Positions 17,926-27,745 of a stretch of 64,000 bases of DNA are shown piece after piece. The stretch is from Pedobacter sp. ok626 (lineage in GTDB: Bacteria > Bacteroidota > Bacteroidia > Sphingobacteriales > Sphingobacteriaceae): NCBI RefSeq assembly GCF_900100435.1, contig NZ_FNEX01000007.1, positions 177,503-241,502 on the forward strand. Reading direction: 5' to 3'. How positions within the stretch are numbered: the stretch's first letter is position 1; each line of letters opens with the position of its first letter. Under the pieces are notes generated by a model, which made no database searches, had not been told where the DNA came from, and saw only the letters and a list, made by a program, of their open reading frames with translations. A program made the translations under genes and the position numbers.

Positions 17926-18270
17926 ATGCTATTTTTAATTATTTTATTAATCATCATTTGCGTTGCTTTAGGTCTATTTGTTTTAGTACAAAATCCTAAA
18001 GGCGGTGGTTTGGCTACTGGCGGATCAGGTAGCAACATGTTTGGTGTACAACGTACAGGTGATGTTTTAGAAAAAGGTACATGGGTTTTATTGACGCTAA
18101 TTGTAGTACTTACTTTATCGATTACAACAATCGCTAAATCAGGAAGTTCTTCTACAGGTGAAGCTTCAAAAATCCAAGAGCATTTAGACAAAACACCTAC
18201 TCCATCTCCTATTGGTGGCAGAACTGCACCAGCTGCGGCTCCTGCAACTGGAGATACTTCAAAAAAATAA
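17926..18270 (+). CDS. secG: Preprotein translocase subunit SecG
   Basis: A 114-residue inner-membrane subunit of the SecYEG translocon. Helix 1 spans about 2-21 (LFLIILLIIICVALGLFVLV). The conserved cytoplasmic loop QNPKGGGLATGGSGSNMFG carries the SecG signature, and helix 2 covers about 50-67 (WVLLTLIVVLTLSITTI). A Ser/Pro/Ala-rich hydrophilic tail follows, as is usual in Bacteroidota. Its gene starts 12 bases after the previous stop and ends just before a strong terminator, so it closes the transcript that probably begins at miaB or the sigma-54 activator. Confidence 0.95.
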   Translation: MLFLIILLIIICVALGLFVLVQNPKGGGLATGGSGSNMFGVQRTGDVLEKGTWVLLTLIVVLTLSITTIAKSGSSSTGEASKIQEHLDKTPTPSPIGGRTAPAAAPATGDTSKK

Positions 18271-18290
18271 AAATTCTATTTTAGAATGGA

Positions 18291-18322
18291 AAGCCTGGTA
18301 TAAACAATACCGGGCTTTTTTG
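18291..18322 (+). terminator. Rho-independent terminator after secG
   Basis: AAGCCTGGTAT pairs with ATACCGGGCTT (one mismatch) across a short A-rich loop and is followed by six T residues. It isolates groESL from the upstream transcript. Confidence 0.88.
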
Positions 18323-18368
18323 TGTCCTGCCACTCTGACACAAAAATACTTTATGAAAAAGTGTTAGC

Positions 18369-18391
18369 TGACAATGCTTGCAATTTTGTCA
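18369..18391 (+). promoter_or_regulatory. Inverted repeat upstream of groES, candidate heat-shock operator
   Basis: TGACAA (18369-18374) and TTGTCA (18386-18391) form an inverted repeat with an 11-base spacer, ending 7 bases before the candidate -33 element of groES. It does not match the HrcA CIRCE consensus (TTAGCACTC-N9-GAGTGCTAA). A related CTGACA lies at 18335. The binding factor is unknown. Confidence 0.4.
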
Positions 18392-18397
18392 ATCCGA

Positions 18398-18429
18398 TTT
18401 GCATTGGCATAAAAACTGATATACTTTTA
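18398..18429 (+). promoter_or_regulatory. Candidate groESL promoter
   Basis: TTTG (18398-18401) is followed by a 20-base spacer and TACTTTTA (18422-18429), one mismatch from TAnnTTTG. Spacing fits the Bacteroidota -33/-7 consensus, and the groES ATG is 57 bases downstream. Confidence 0.5.
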
Positions 18430-18485
18430 CCACGTAGTTTATACGATTTTAAATTTTAACTTAAAAAATAAATTAATATCAAGTT

Positions 18486-18776
18486 ATGGCTTTAAACCTT
18501 AAACCCATCTCAGGTACAGCAAACAGAGTTATTGTTGAACCTGCTGCGGCAGAAGAAAAGACGGCATCTGGAATCTATATTCCTGACACTGCAAAAGAAA
18601 AACCATCTAAAGGAACTGTTGTATCTGTTTCTGATGAAGATTCAGAAGGTAAAAAACCAACTGTAAAAGTAGGTGACGTTGTTCTTTATGGCAAATACGG
18701 TGGCACAGAGCTTCCTATTGATGGTAAAGACTACTTAATCATGCGTGAAAGCGATATCTACGCAGTACTTTCTTAG
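18486..18776 (+). CDS. groES: Co-chaperonin GroES
   Basis: A 96-residue lid protein of the GroEL chaperonin. The sequence has the GroES beta-barrel start ([20 protein letters not shown]), the mobile loop that binds GroEL ([15 protein letters not shown]), and the conserved [14 protein letters not shown] and [13 protein letters not shown] segments. Length is standard. It is followed by groEL after 107 bases and preceded by a dedicated promoter region with an inverted repeat. The two genes are expected to be co-transcribed and stress-induced. Confidence 0.97.
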   Translation: MALNLKPISGTANRVIVEPAAAEEKTASGIYIPDTAKEKPSKGTVVSVSDEDSEGKKPTVKVGDVVLYGKYGGTELPIDGKDYLIMRESDIYAVLS

Positions 18777-18883
18777 TACTGAGATATTAGATTAATGGCA
18801 GAGCTGATCTGGCTTTGCTCTTGAAAACCAATTAATTAATCTTAAACACAGTATTTTTTCTAGATACTTACTATTAAAAAACA

Positions 18884-20524
18884 ATGGCAAAACAAGTAAA
18901 ATATAATGTAGAAGCCCGTGACGCCCTGAAAAGAGGTGTTGATACTTTGGCTAATGCAGTAAAAGTAACTTTAGGTCCAAAAGGACGTAACGTAATTATT
19001 GACAAGAAATTTGGTTCACCTGCAATCACTAAAGATGGTGTAACTGTAGCAAAAGAAATTGAGTTGAAAGACCCAATTGAAAATATGGGTGCTCAAATGG
19101 TTAAAGAAGTAGCTTCTAAAACTGCAGATATCGCAGGTGACGGAACTACAACTGCTACTGTATTGGCACAAGCAATTGTTACTGCTGGTATTAAAAACGT
19201 TGCTGCTGGTGCAAATCCAATGGATTTGAAACGTGGTATCGACAAAGCGGTTACTGCAATTGTTGAAAACTTGAAAGCTCAGTCGCAGACTGTAGGTGAA
19301 GACAATAACAAAATCAAACAAGTAGCTTCTATTTCGGCTAACAATGATGAGGTTATTGGTGCTTTAATTGCAGAAGCAATGGGTAAAGTAGGTAAAGATG
19401 GTGTCATTACTGTTGAAGAAGCAAAAGGTACCGAAACTGAAGTAAAAACAGTTGAAGGTATGCAATTTGACCGTGGTTACTTATCTCCATACTTTGTAAC
19501 TAATGCTGATAAAATGGAAGCGGAATTAGAAAACCCTTACATTTTGATCTATGACAAAAAGATCAGCAACATGAAAGAATTATTGCCTGTTTTGGAGAAA
19601 CAAGTTCAAACTGGTAAACCTTTATTGATCATTGCTGAAGATTTAGATGGTGAAGCATTGGCTACTTTAGTAGTTAACAAAATCCGTGGATCTCTGAAAG
19701 TGGTAGCTGTTAAAGCTCCAGGTTTTGGTGATAGAAGAAAAGCAATGTTAGAAGACATCGCTATCTTAACTGGTGGTACTGTTATTTCTGAAGAAAGAGG
19801 TTATAAATTAGAGAATGCTGACCTAACTTATTTAGGTACTGCTGAGAAAGTTCTTGTTGATAAAGACAATACAACTATCATCAACGGTGCTGGTCAGTCT
19901 GACGATATCAAAGCTCGCGTTAACCAGATCAAAGCTCAAATCGAGACTACTACATCTGATTACGATAAAGAAAAATTACAAGAGCGTTTGGCTAAATTAG
20001 CTGGCGGTGTTGCTGTTCTTTACGTAGGTGCTGCTTCTGAAGTAGAGATGAAAGAGAAAAAAGACCGTGTTGATGATGCTTTACATGCAACTCGTGCAGC
20101 GGTTGAAGAAGGTATTGTTGCTGGTGGTGGTGTTGCTTTCATCCGTGCTATTGAGGCATTAGAAGGTATGAAAGGATCTAACGATGATGAAACTACTGGT
20201 ATCCAGATCATTCGTCGCGCTATCGAAGAGCCATTACGTCAAATCTGCCAAAATGCAGGTATTGAAGGTTCTATCGTAGTTCAAAAAGTTAAAGAAGGAA
20301 AAGGTGACTTTGGTTACAATGCACGTACTGATGTTTATGAAAACTTAATTTCAGCAGGTGTTATTGATCCTACTAAAGTTGGTCGTGTAGCATTAGAGAA
20401 CGCAGCTTCAATTGCAGCGATGTTGTTAACAACAGAAGTTGTATTGGCTGATGATCCAGAAGATGCTCCTGCTGGTGGCGGTATGCCTCCAATGGGCGGC
20501 GGCGGCATGGGTGGCATGATGTAA
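18884..20524 (+). CDS. groEL: Chaperonin GroEL
   Basis: A 546-residue 60-kDa chaperonin that folds client proteins in an ATP-driven double ring. It shows the nucleotide-binding GPKGRNVII and [14 protein letters not shown] motifs, the apical domain around [19 protein letters not shown], and the [20 protein letters not shown] and [14 protein letters not shown] signatures. It ends in the typical Gly/Met-rich tail (GGGMGGMM). Length is normal for a complete gene. Codon use is biased to A/T-ending preferred codons, as expected for a highly expressed gene. A terminator with long arms follows 24 bases after the stop. Confidence 0.98.
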   Translation: MAKQVKYNVEARDALKRGVDTLANAVKVTLGPKGRNVIIDKKFGSPAITKDGVTVAKEIELKDPIENMGAQMVKEVASKTADIAGDGTTTATVLAQAIVTAGIKNVAAGANPMDLKRGIDKAVTAIVENLKAQSQTVGEDNNKIKQVASISANNDEVIGALIAEAMGKVGKDGVITVEEAKGTETEVKTVEGMQFDRGYLSPYFVTNADKMEAELENPYILIYDKKISNMKELLPVLEKQVQTGKPLLIIAEDLDGEALATLVVNKIRGSLKVVAVKAPGFGDRRKAMLEDIAILTGGTVISEERGYKLENADLTYLGTAEKVLVDKDNTTIINGAGQSDDIKARVNQIKAQIETTTSDYDKEKLQERLAKLAGGVAVLYVGAASEVEMKEKKDRVDDALHATRAAVEEGIVAGGGVAFIRAIEALEGMKGSNDDETTGIQIIRRAIEEPLRQICQNAGIEGSIVVQKVKEGKGDFGYNARTDVYENLISAGVIDPTKVGRVALENAASIAAMLLTTEVVLADDPEDAPAGGGMPPMGGGGMGGMM

Positions 20525-20548
20525 TCAGCCTCCATTTCATTGATTTTA

Positions 20549-20588
20549 AAGAAAACCCACAAGTTAATTCCTGTGGGTTTTCTTATTT
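20549..20588 (+). terminator. Rho-independent terminator after groEL
   Basis: AAGAAAACCCACA (20549-20561) pairs with TGTGGGTTTTCTT (20572-20584) around a 10-base loop. The stem is 13 bp; the T-rich 3' arm and following TATTTAA complete the signal. Confidence 0.88.
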
Positions 20589-20658
20589 AATCTCATTTCC
20601 TTCTAATATTCTTAATTGAAGTAAAAAATTCTATACATTTATACAATAATCTGTATAT

Positions 20659-23600
20659 ATGGTGAAACGTCTACTTCTTTTAACCATTCTTCTTTCTTTT
20701 CTCCAAATAACTGTAGGCTTTTCTCAGATTACAATAGGCACAGTTGATCCGGGGCCTTATACGCCGGGATCGAGTATTGCAGCGACTTTTACGATGCCTA
20801 TATCGTTTTGTGTAAAACCAGGTAACGTGTTTGAACTTTATCTCTCGGATGCAACTGGTAATTTTAGCAGAAATAATCGTATTGGAACATATAATGGCTT
20901 TTATTCAACCTTTATAAATGGAGTTATTCCTACAACAGTTCTTCCAGGATCCAATTATCAGCTACAAATAAGGTCTACCAACCCTGCTTCTGTATCAACT
21001 AATTCCATACCGTTTCAGATCACCGGTACTGTTCCCGTTAAAGCAGAAGTTACGTCTAGCCGCACCCTTGATGAAAATACTTTTGGCTATTGTCCAGCAA
21101 GGGACAATGCTGCTTTTACTTTTGAAAATGCCTCTACCGCATTAAGTACAGTAACAGGGATAATAAAAAACGAAATAACTGGTTCCATTGCAGCAAATTT
21201 AGATTTTGCAACATCACCAACGACGTTTTCAGCAGCAATCGGCTACTATACATTATTAGTGACGGCTAAATTAAATGGTAGCGTTGCGACAAGGGCTTAT
21301 TTAATATTAAATTCAAGAACGAATAATAGCTTTGGTACTACCGGCGGTGCCATCGTTTGTTTACCAGGGGGCTTTCTGGAGTTCCCCGTTAATTTAGATG
21401 CGAATGGTATTAAAAATAACTATCCAGGAACCACATATGAAATAGACTGGGGAGATTCAAATGGCATAAAGACAGTCTATACGCGTTGCGACCTCCAAGC
21501 AGGCTTCGTGAGACATGAATACGAAACATCATCGTGCGGAAGACCAGTTTATAATACTGGAGCTGGGCCCCAGTACAATGTCTTCGGAATAAATATCGAG
21601 GCAATCAGCCCCTATTGTTCCGGAGCATCAGGAGCACTTGCTACATATGTGAAGGTTGTTAAAAAACCCGAAAACAAATTCATAGTACCACCTGATGGAG
21701 GTTGTGTTGGCAAAATGGTAAATTTTATAAACACTTCAGATCCGGGTCAGAACGATGCAAACACTCCTAACTGCATTGACAATGATGTTACATATAATTG
21801 GTATGTCGATGATGTACTAATCAAAACAGATCAGCCAAGGTCGGCCAACTTCCAATATTCATTTCCTTCAGCAAAAACTTACAGAATAAGGTTAGAATCA
21901 ATTAACAATAATGGACTCTGTAATGGTGAACCTGTAACTCATGAGATATGCATACATAATCCTCCAATTCCTAATTTTGAGTTTAATGGAAATACCACAC
22001 CGCATTGTGCACCTTATTCGATCACTGCTATTGATAAATCTTATATTGATAATAGTTGCGGCACTACTCATACATACAATTGGATCGTATTAAAATCCGG
22101 CCAACCTGTGTTAGCCTCAGAGGTTAGTTTCACTAACGGGATCAAAGAGCCAACATTTAATTTTTTAAAACAAGGTAGGTACGAAATTACACTCCAAATT
22201 ACGAGTTCGCCATGTACCGTTGTCAGTACTAATCCACCTCAAACGGTAGTTATAATTGACAGTTCTCCCATCACGACTTTGGCCCCAGTGGTCAATCTAT
22301 GTAATCTTAGATCATATACTTACAGTGAAACAACTCTAGATCCAACTAAAGTACAGTTTTCAGGGACTGAAGTTGATGCTTCGGATACTTATACTTGGTC
22401 CATTACTACAGAAAATGACCTTCCACTCAGCAATACAGACTTTGAATTTGGTCCGGGATCAAATTCAAACACAAAATTCCCTACTATTCAGTTTAAACAA
22501 TATAGAACTTACAAAGTATCGGTCACGCACAAAAATAGTTGCGGATCACTGCCTAAATCACAACTTATCACATTTTTTCCTTCTCCTGTTGTTAAGATAA
22601 CTGCGGATAAAAACCCTATCTGTTATAGTGCTTCCGTTGAGTTATCCGCATTGGTGACGAATGGCACTTATTCGAGCTCGAGATGGATAGGTGCAGGAAC
22701 TTTTTCTTCACCAAATAACAGCACAACTACAATCTATACTCCTACTCAAACTGAACGTGATGCACATAAAGCCATAGTTAGATTTGTAGTTACTACTGAT
22801 CTTGCTGAGCCTTGTAAAGAAGTTGAAGATGTTATTCAAATAGATATTTTTCCTAACAATACAGGAACTGACACTGACCAAAGGGTGTGTACAGGAACGA
22901 AACTCAATTATGATCCTGCCCTAGGAACAAGTTTGCCGGGAAGTACATACACTTGGACAGCAACGAATAGTGATTTGAATGCAGGAACTTCTTTTACAGC
23001 TTCTGGATCGGGCAAAATAGAAGACGTTGTTGTAAACTCAAACCCAACCGCAAATGCAGTAATTATTTATAGAATCACGCCAATACTCAATAATTGTCCA
23101 GGAGTTCCTTTTACTTTTACAGTAACGGTTTACCCTAAACCCTCAGTTTCTGCAGCTGTTACAAATACAACAATTTGTAGTGGTGAGCAAGCTGGAATTA
23201 TTTTAACTCCTTCCTTCTCAGATATAAAATATACATGGACTACCAGTTCCACAAATGGTGTGACAGGAAATACTCCGGCAAATGTTCCAACCGCAACAGC
23301 TGCAATAAATCACGTACTTATAAATAACGGCACCATACAGGGCACAGTGACCTATAGGATTTCACCAATATCAGCAACTGGCTGCCCAGGAGATGAAATC
23401 GTAGTAAATGTAAATGTTGACCCCGGCATTACTCCGTCAATTGCAGGTACAAGTGGAAACGAATGTGAAGTTTCTACATATAAATTAAACGGGAATCAAC
23501 CTAAGTCAAATGAAACCGGCACTTGGGAACTTATCTCTGGTCAGGCAGGTGTTACATTTTCGGACGTAGATCTCCATTCTCCATCTGCAGTAGCTAATGG

Positions 23601-26600
23601 TCTAGTAGCAGGCGAATCCTATGTCTTCAAATGGACAATCTCTGCACCTGGAGTATGTTCTTCTTCTTCTTCTTCAGTTACCATTACAATTAACCCTCCT
23701 ACAGTAGCAGGTACAATATCATCAGCAGATCCTTTAACAGTATGTTCTGGTAATAATAGTGGAACTATAAATTTAACTGGTAATGTAGGTAGTGTCATTC
23801 GTTGGGAGGCTTTACCTGCAGGAGAAGTAATATGGCAACCTATTGCGAATACTTCTACCACTTTAAATTATAGTGCGCTTACTTCTACCACGCAATATCG
23901 TGCGGTTGTACGAAATGGGAGTTGCAGCGAGCTAAAAACAAATGTTATAACTATCGCAGTAACGCCTGCAGACACTCCTGCAGATGCAGGAATGCCTCAA
24001 ACTATATGCGGTGGAACAACAGCAAAACTTGATGGAAATCCTGTTAACGCACTTAATGGAGAAACAGGCGTTTGGTCGGCACCCCCTGGCTCACCTATTC
24101 ACTTTGTCGATGCCACAGATCCCAAAACTGAAGTTCAAAATTTAGTAGCCGGACAATCTTACACATTTAAATGGACTATTACAGGGCCTTCGGCATGCGG
24201 ACCAAGTAGTTCAACGGTTACTATCAACATTCTCCCTTTAATCCAACAAAACACCATTAACAGTGCTGCCATACTTGTCTGCTCGGGTCAACAGATTAAC
24301 ATAATTGGAAGCCCGCCTATCGGTGGTAATGGCACTTATAATTATAAGTGGGAAATAAGTACAGATAATGGAGTTACCTGGACGGAAACCGGCGGGAACA
24401 CTCAGAATTTAGACTTTCCTATAACCGTTTCAACAAGGTTCAGAAGAACAGTAACAAGTGCTACATGTTCAGATACCAGCCCCGAATTTAACATCACCGC
24501 ACTACCTCCAATAAAGGATAACGTTATTTCAGCAAATCAGGCTGTCTGTACCGATGAAACTCCTATACGACTAACAGGAACGCCCCCTACAGGCGCTGAT
24601 GGCAACTTCAATTATGAATGGGAGTTTAGTATTGATGGAGGAACGACATGGGCAAGCACCAATAGTTTTCAACCGGATTATCAAGCCACCGTACTTACCA
24701 GAACAACTCAGTATAGACGTATAGTAAGTACTATCACATGTAATGGAGATCAGAAAAGTATAAGTAATGTAATCACCATCACCCTAAAACCTGATGCAAT
24801 AGCCAAATTTACCTTCACCAAAGATAAAAGTTGTGCCCCATTCGATATTACTGCATTAAATGTAGTAGCAGAAAATCATCCCATTGAAAATGCAACCTAT
24901 ACATGGTTTGCTGGCAGTACTCAGATTGGAACTGGAGTTACCTTTCCTGGCTATACAATCCCAAATAGTGGTGACAATATCATCATCAAGTTGGTTGTAA
25001 CACCTAAAGTCGGATGTCACCCTGCCGAGTTTGCATGGACATTCAGTACAAATCAAGCTGTTCCTGCGTCCTTTACACTTAGCCCTACAACTATTTGCGG
25101 GCCAAACGATGTCGCTTTTACAAATACGTCCCCACAAGGAGCAGGTGCTATATTTCGATGGAAAGTCGGTAACACCCAAATTTCAAACAATGCCAACCCT
25201 CCACCTTATACCTTCCAGCCAGATCCTACTGGAAAAGACACTACTTATACCGTTACACTTTATTCAGAAACGAGTTGTGGTATTGATTCTGCCAAAGCCA
25301 CAGTATTGGTAAAGGCTAAGCCGCAAGCTCTATTTTCACCTCGTGTAACCGTAGGTTGCTCACCTTTAACTGTTGTCTTTACCAATACCTCCCCAAATCA
25401 ATCAGGAGTAGAGTATTTCTATGATTATGGTGACGGTAATAACAGTGGCTGGGTAAGTAACAAAAATGATGTTTCTCATACTTATTTCGCAACTACAAAA
25501 ATAGAAACCTACCATGTAAAAATGACTGCAAGAAGTGAGTGCGGAATTGATGTAAGTAGAATATATGACATTGTAGTTTCACCCAAAAATGTTCAAGCAG
25601 AACTGGTCGTTTCAGGAACTCAGAAAAAAGGTTGTGCACCATTTACAGTAGATTTCGACAACAATTCTAAAGGGGCAACAGAATATCTTATCGATTTTAA
25701 AGATGGCCTTGGCCTAAGGCCACTCGCCGGCTCGCCCAGAATATTCCAACACACATTTACTGAAGGTGGTGATTATGATGTAATGTTAATTGCCAAAAAT
25801 GACTGTTCTAGAGATACCACTTACGAAAAAATCATAGTGCTTGCCCAACCTAAACCTCTTTTCGTCGCAGATGTTAGCACAGGTTGTCCGAATCTCCCAG
25901 TTACATTTAAAAACACTACGATAGATTTAGACATTACCAGTTTTGTATGGAATTATGGGGATGGAAGTACGCCCTTTATTGGCTTTGAACCTCCTGCACC
26001 GCATATCTATACAGGGAATCAGGAATACTATACCGCTACGCTTACAGCTACAAATGCTTTAGGCTGTTCGAATACTCATGAACTAATCATCCACATTATT
26101 CAACCGCCAAAAGCAGCCTTCAATATCAGCCCTTCAGCCAAAATCAGCATACCTGATTACACCTTCAATTTTGAGGACAAAAGCACCAACAACCCTACGA
26201 ATTGGGAATGGGATTTTGGAGATAAATCATTCGGTTCCAAGTTAAAAAATCCAAGCCACACTTATTCGGATACAGGGACCTACATTGTAAAATTGAAAGT
26301 TTTAAATCAACAAGGTTGTTTCGATACAATCTCAAATAAGGTAACAATCATTGGTGTTCCGGGATACCTATTTGTACCCAATTCATTTATACCAGGAGAT
26401 ACGAGACCGGAGCTTCGCGACTTCCACGCCAAAGGATCAGGCATTGCATCATGGCGTTTCAGCATATTCAACAAATGGGGACAAATACTCTGGGAAACTA
26501 CCAAACTAGATGAAGGAAGACCCACAGAGGGTTGGGATGGCACATTCAATGGCCAACCTATGCCACAAGGGGTTTACTACTGGAAAATCGATGTACAGAT

Positions 26601-26682
26601 GATAAACGGAACAGAGTGGAAAGGCATGACCTATGACAAATCTGCGCCTAAACGTACAGGAGCAATACATTTAATCAGATAA
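20659..26682 (+). CDS. Giant secreted Ig/PKD-repeat protein with type-B T9SS C-terminal domain
   Basis: A 2007-residue exported protein. A signal peptide occupies residues 1-22. The body is a chain of Ig-like and PKD-like modules. Two adjacent modules of one type are visible (ECEVSTYKLNGNQPKSNETG and TICGGTTAKLDGN... GETGVW). Another type is repeated around YNYKWEISTDNGVTW and FNYEWEFSIDGGTTW. Late modules carry PKD signatures (YDYGDGNN, VWNYGDGS, WEWDFGDKS). Cysteines are frequent and regularly spaced. The last roughly 100 residues (VPNSFIPGDTRPELRDFH, IFNKWGQILWET, GWDGTFNGQPMPQGVYYWKI) are the gliding-motility/CHU-type type-B C-terminal domain used as a type IX secretion signal. A surface adhesin or matrix protein is likely; no enzymatic domain is seen. 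The PorP/SprF-like gene begins 2 bases after its stop and should be its secretion or anchoring partner. Confidence 0.9.
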   Translation: MVKRLLLLTILLSFLQITVGFSQITIGTVDPGPYTPGSSIAATFTMPISFCVKPGNVFELYLSDATGNFSRNNRIGTYNGFYSTFINGVIPTTVLPGSNYQLQIRSTNPASVSTNSIPFQITGTVPVKAEVTSSRTLDENTFGYCPARDNAAFTFENASTALSTVTGIIKNEITGSIAANLDFATSPTTFSAAIGYYTLLVTAKLNGSVATRAYLILNSRTNNSFGTTGGAIVCLPGGFLEFPVNLDANGIKNNYPGTTYEIDWGDSNGIKTVYTRCDLQAGFVRHEYETSSCGRPVYNTGAGPQYNVFGINIEAISPYCSGASGALATYVKVVKKPENKFIVPPDGGCVGKMVNFINTSDPGQNDANTPNCIDNDVTYNWYVDDVLIKTDQPRSANFQYSFPSAKTYRIRLESINNNGLCNGEPVTHEICIHNPPIPNFEFNGNTTPHCAPYSITAIDKSYIDNSCGTTHTYNWIVLKSGQPVLASEVSFTNGIKEPTFNFLKQGRYEITLQITSSPCTVVSTNPPQTVVIIDSSPITTLAPVVNLCNLRSYTYSETTLDPTKVQFSGTEVDASDTYTWSITTENDLPLSNTDFEFGPGSNSNTKFPTIQFKQYRTYKVSVTHKNSCGSLPKSQLITFFPSPVVKITADKNPICYSASVELSALVTNGTYSSSRWIGAGTFSSPNNSTTTIYTPTQTERDAHKAIVRFVVTTDLAEPCKEVEDVIQIDIFPNNTGTDTDQRVCTGTKLNYDPALGTSLPGSTYTWTATNSDLNAGTSFTASGSGKIEDVVVNSNPTANAVIIYRITPILNNCPGVPFTFTVTVYPKPSVSAAVTNTTICSGEQAGIILTPSFSDIKYTWTTSSTNGVTGNTPANVPTATAAINHVLINNGTIQGTVTYRISPISATGCPGDEIVVNVNVDPGITPSIAGTSGNECEVSTYKLNGNQPKSNETGTWELISGQAGVTFSDVDLHSPSAVANGLVAGESYVFKWTISAPGVCSSSSSSVTITINPPTVAGTISSADPLTVCSGNNSGTINLTGNVGSVIRWEALPAGEVIWQPIANTSTTLNYSALTSTTQYRAVVRNGSCSELKTNVITIAVTPADTPADAGMPQTICGGTTAKLDGNPVNALNGETGVWSAPPGSPIHFVDATDPKTEVQNLVAGQSYTFKWTITGPSACGPSSSTVTINILPLIQQNTINSAAILVCSGQQINIIGSPPIGGNGTYNYKWEISTDNGVTWTETGGNTQNLDFPITVSTRFRRTVTSATCSDTSPEFNITALPPIKDNVISANQAVCTDETPIRLTGTPPTGADGNFNYEWEFSIDGGTTWASTNSFQPDYQATVLTRTTQYRRIVSTITCNGDQKSISNVITITLKPDAIAKFTFTKDKSCAPFDITALNVVAENHPIENATYTWFAGSTQIGTGVTFPGYTIPNSGDNIIIKLVVTPKVGCHPAEFAWTFSTNQAVPASFTLSPTTICGPNDVAFTNTSPQGAGAIFRWKVGNTQISNNANPPPYTFQPDPTGKDTTYTVTLYSETSCGIDSAKATVLVKAKPQALFSPRVTVGCSPLTVVFTNTSPNQSGVEYFYDYGDGNNSGWVSNKNDVSHTYFATTKIETYHVKMTARSECGIDVSRIYDIVVSPKNVQAELVVSGTQKKGCAPFTVDFDNNSKGATEYLIDFKDGLGLRPLAGSPRIFQHTFTEGGDYDVMLIAKNDCSRDTTYEKIIVLAQPKPLFVADVSTGCPNLPVTFKNTTIDLDITSFVWNYGDGSTPFIGFEPPAPHIYTGNQEYYTATLTATNALGCSNTHELIIHIIQPPKAAFNISPSAKISIPDYTFNFEDKSTNNPTNWEWDFGDKSFGSKLKNPSHTYSDTGTYIVKLKVLNQQGCFDTISNKVTIIGVPGYLFVPNSFIPGDTRPELRDFHAKGSGIASWRFSIFNKWGQILWETTKLDEGRPTEGWDGTFNGQPMPQGVYYWKIDVQMINGTEWKGMTYDKSAPKRTGAIHLIR

Positions 26683-26684
26683 GG

Positions 26685-27713
26685 ATGAGCGGGAGATTAA
26701 GATATACAATAGCATTAATTATAACGATGATCAACCTGTCAGCCATGGCACAGGATCACGTGTATTCTCAATTTTTTAATGCCCCCATTTATCTGAACCC
26801 TTCATTAACCGGGCAGTTTGAGGGCGACATCAGGATGAACCTGATTTACCGGAACCAATGGTCGGGCCTTAGTGGCGACTTATCCTATATCACTGCTTCT
26901 GCCGACCTCAACATCTCTAAATTTGCCGGAGGAGTTGGCCTGATGTTTAACCGCAGCAGCGAGGGTACAGCTTATTTAGTTAAAAATAATGCCGCGGCCA
27001 CCTATTCCTACAGCGTAGGCGGAGATGATTTTATTGCCTCTTTTGGGATACAAGCAGGCATAACCAGTCGACAAATAGACTGGAGCAAACTGGTTTTTTC
27101 TGATCAGATAGATATGCGTTTGGGATATATTCCCGGCAGTGTGTCCTCGGCCCAGCCCCCCGATATTTCTAACAAGTATTACTTTGATGCCGCAGCAGGT
27201 ACAACCATCGTCTATCATAATTTCCTGGCAGGCGTTGCAGTTCATCACATCAACCAGCCTGACGAATCCTTTACCGGAACTGTTGCCAAACTTCCTATGC
27301 GTATCACCGCAAATGCGAGCTACAAGATTCCCTTAAGCCCGGGCATGTATTACAACAATGATGAAGGCTCTTACCTGATCCCTTCTGTCGTTTATTATAA
27401 ACAAGCATCCTCCAACTCTATAAGTGCTGGCGCGCAGTTTAAATTTAAAGGGCTAAACGCAGGATTATGGTACAGGACCAGCGGACAAGGCGGGCCGGAT
27501 GCAATAGTTGTTTCTTTAATATTTGATTTGTTTAAAGGAAGTAGAAACAGCGAAAAACTAAGATTAGGTTTAAGTCATGATGCTACAACCTCAAAAATTA
27601 ATTATACCAATACCAGTGGTACCACCGAAGCAAGCATTGGCTACGAAAAGTATTTCCCCAACAGTTCGGGCTATAATAAGTTTAACGGGCTAAGATGCTA
27701 TGATTTCTATTAA
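26685..27713 (+). CDS. PorP/SprF family outer-membrane protein (T9SS type-B partner)
   Basis: A 342-residue outer-membrane beta-barrel. The signal peptide ends near AMAQ (residues about 1-23), and the next residues DHVYSQFFNAPIYLNPSLTG are the family hallmark. Barrel strands follow to a C-terminal segment ending in the glycine/aromatic-rich IGYEKYFP region. Family members (for example SprF of Flavobacterium) are needed for secretion or attachment of a dedicated type-B-tailed adhesin encoded next door. The ATG lies two bases after the stop of the 2007-residue adhesin, so the pair is translationally coupled and almost certainly functions together. It is not followed by an obvious strong terminator. 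Confidence 0.93.
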   Translation: MSGRLRYTIALIITMINLSAMAQDHVYSQFFNAPIYLNPSLTGQFEGDIRMNLIYRNQWSGLSGDLSYITASADLNISKFAGGVGLMFNRSSEGTAYLVKNNAAATYSYSVGGDDFIASFGIQAGITSRQIDWSKLVFSDQIDMRLGYIPGSVSSAQPPDISNKYYFDAAAGTTIVYHNFLAGVAVHHINQPDESFTGTVAKLPMRITANASYKIPLSPGMYYNNDEGSYLIPSVVYYKQASSNSISAGAQFKFKGLNAGLWYRTSGQGGPDAIVVSLIFDLFKGSRNSEKLRLGLSHDATTSKINYTNTSGTTEASIGYEKYFPNSSGYNKFNGLRCYDFY

Positions 27714-27745
27714 ATAATCTTTTATATTAGGTTATTCAAACAGAT

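Noticed and set aside
18330..18485. HrcA CIRCE element upstream of groES
   Set aside because: No TTAGCACTC-N9-GAGTGCTAA or close variant is present; the only inverted repeat is TGACAA-N11-TTGTCA.
18777..18883. Short ORF and weak hairpin between groES and groEL
   Set aside because: The ORF is only nine codons and the hairpin is imperfect; the spacer is most simply a co-transcribed gap.
20616..20641. TTG...TACATTTA as promoter of the giant adhesin
   Set aside because: The spacing is only 15 bases and both elements are imperfect in a very AT-rich stretch, so it is not reported as a feature.
25031..25312. Alternative-frame ORFs inside the giant adhesin and other long genes
   Set aside because: They are shadows: the main frame is continuous and carries domain motifs, while these have low-complexity or unnatural composition and no start context.
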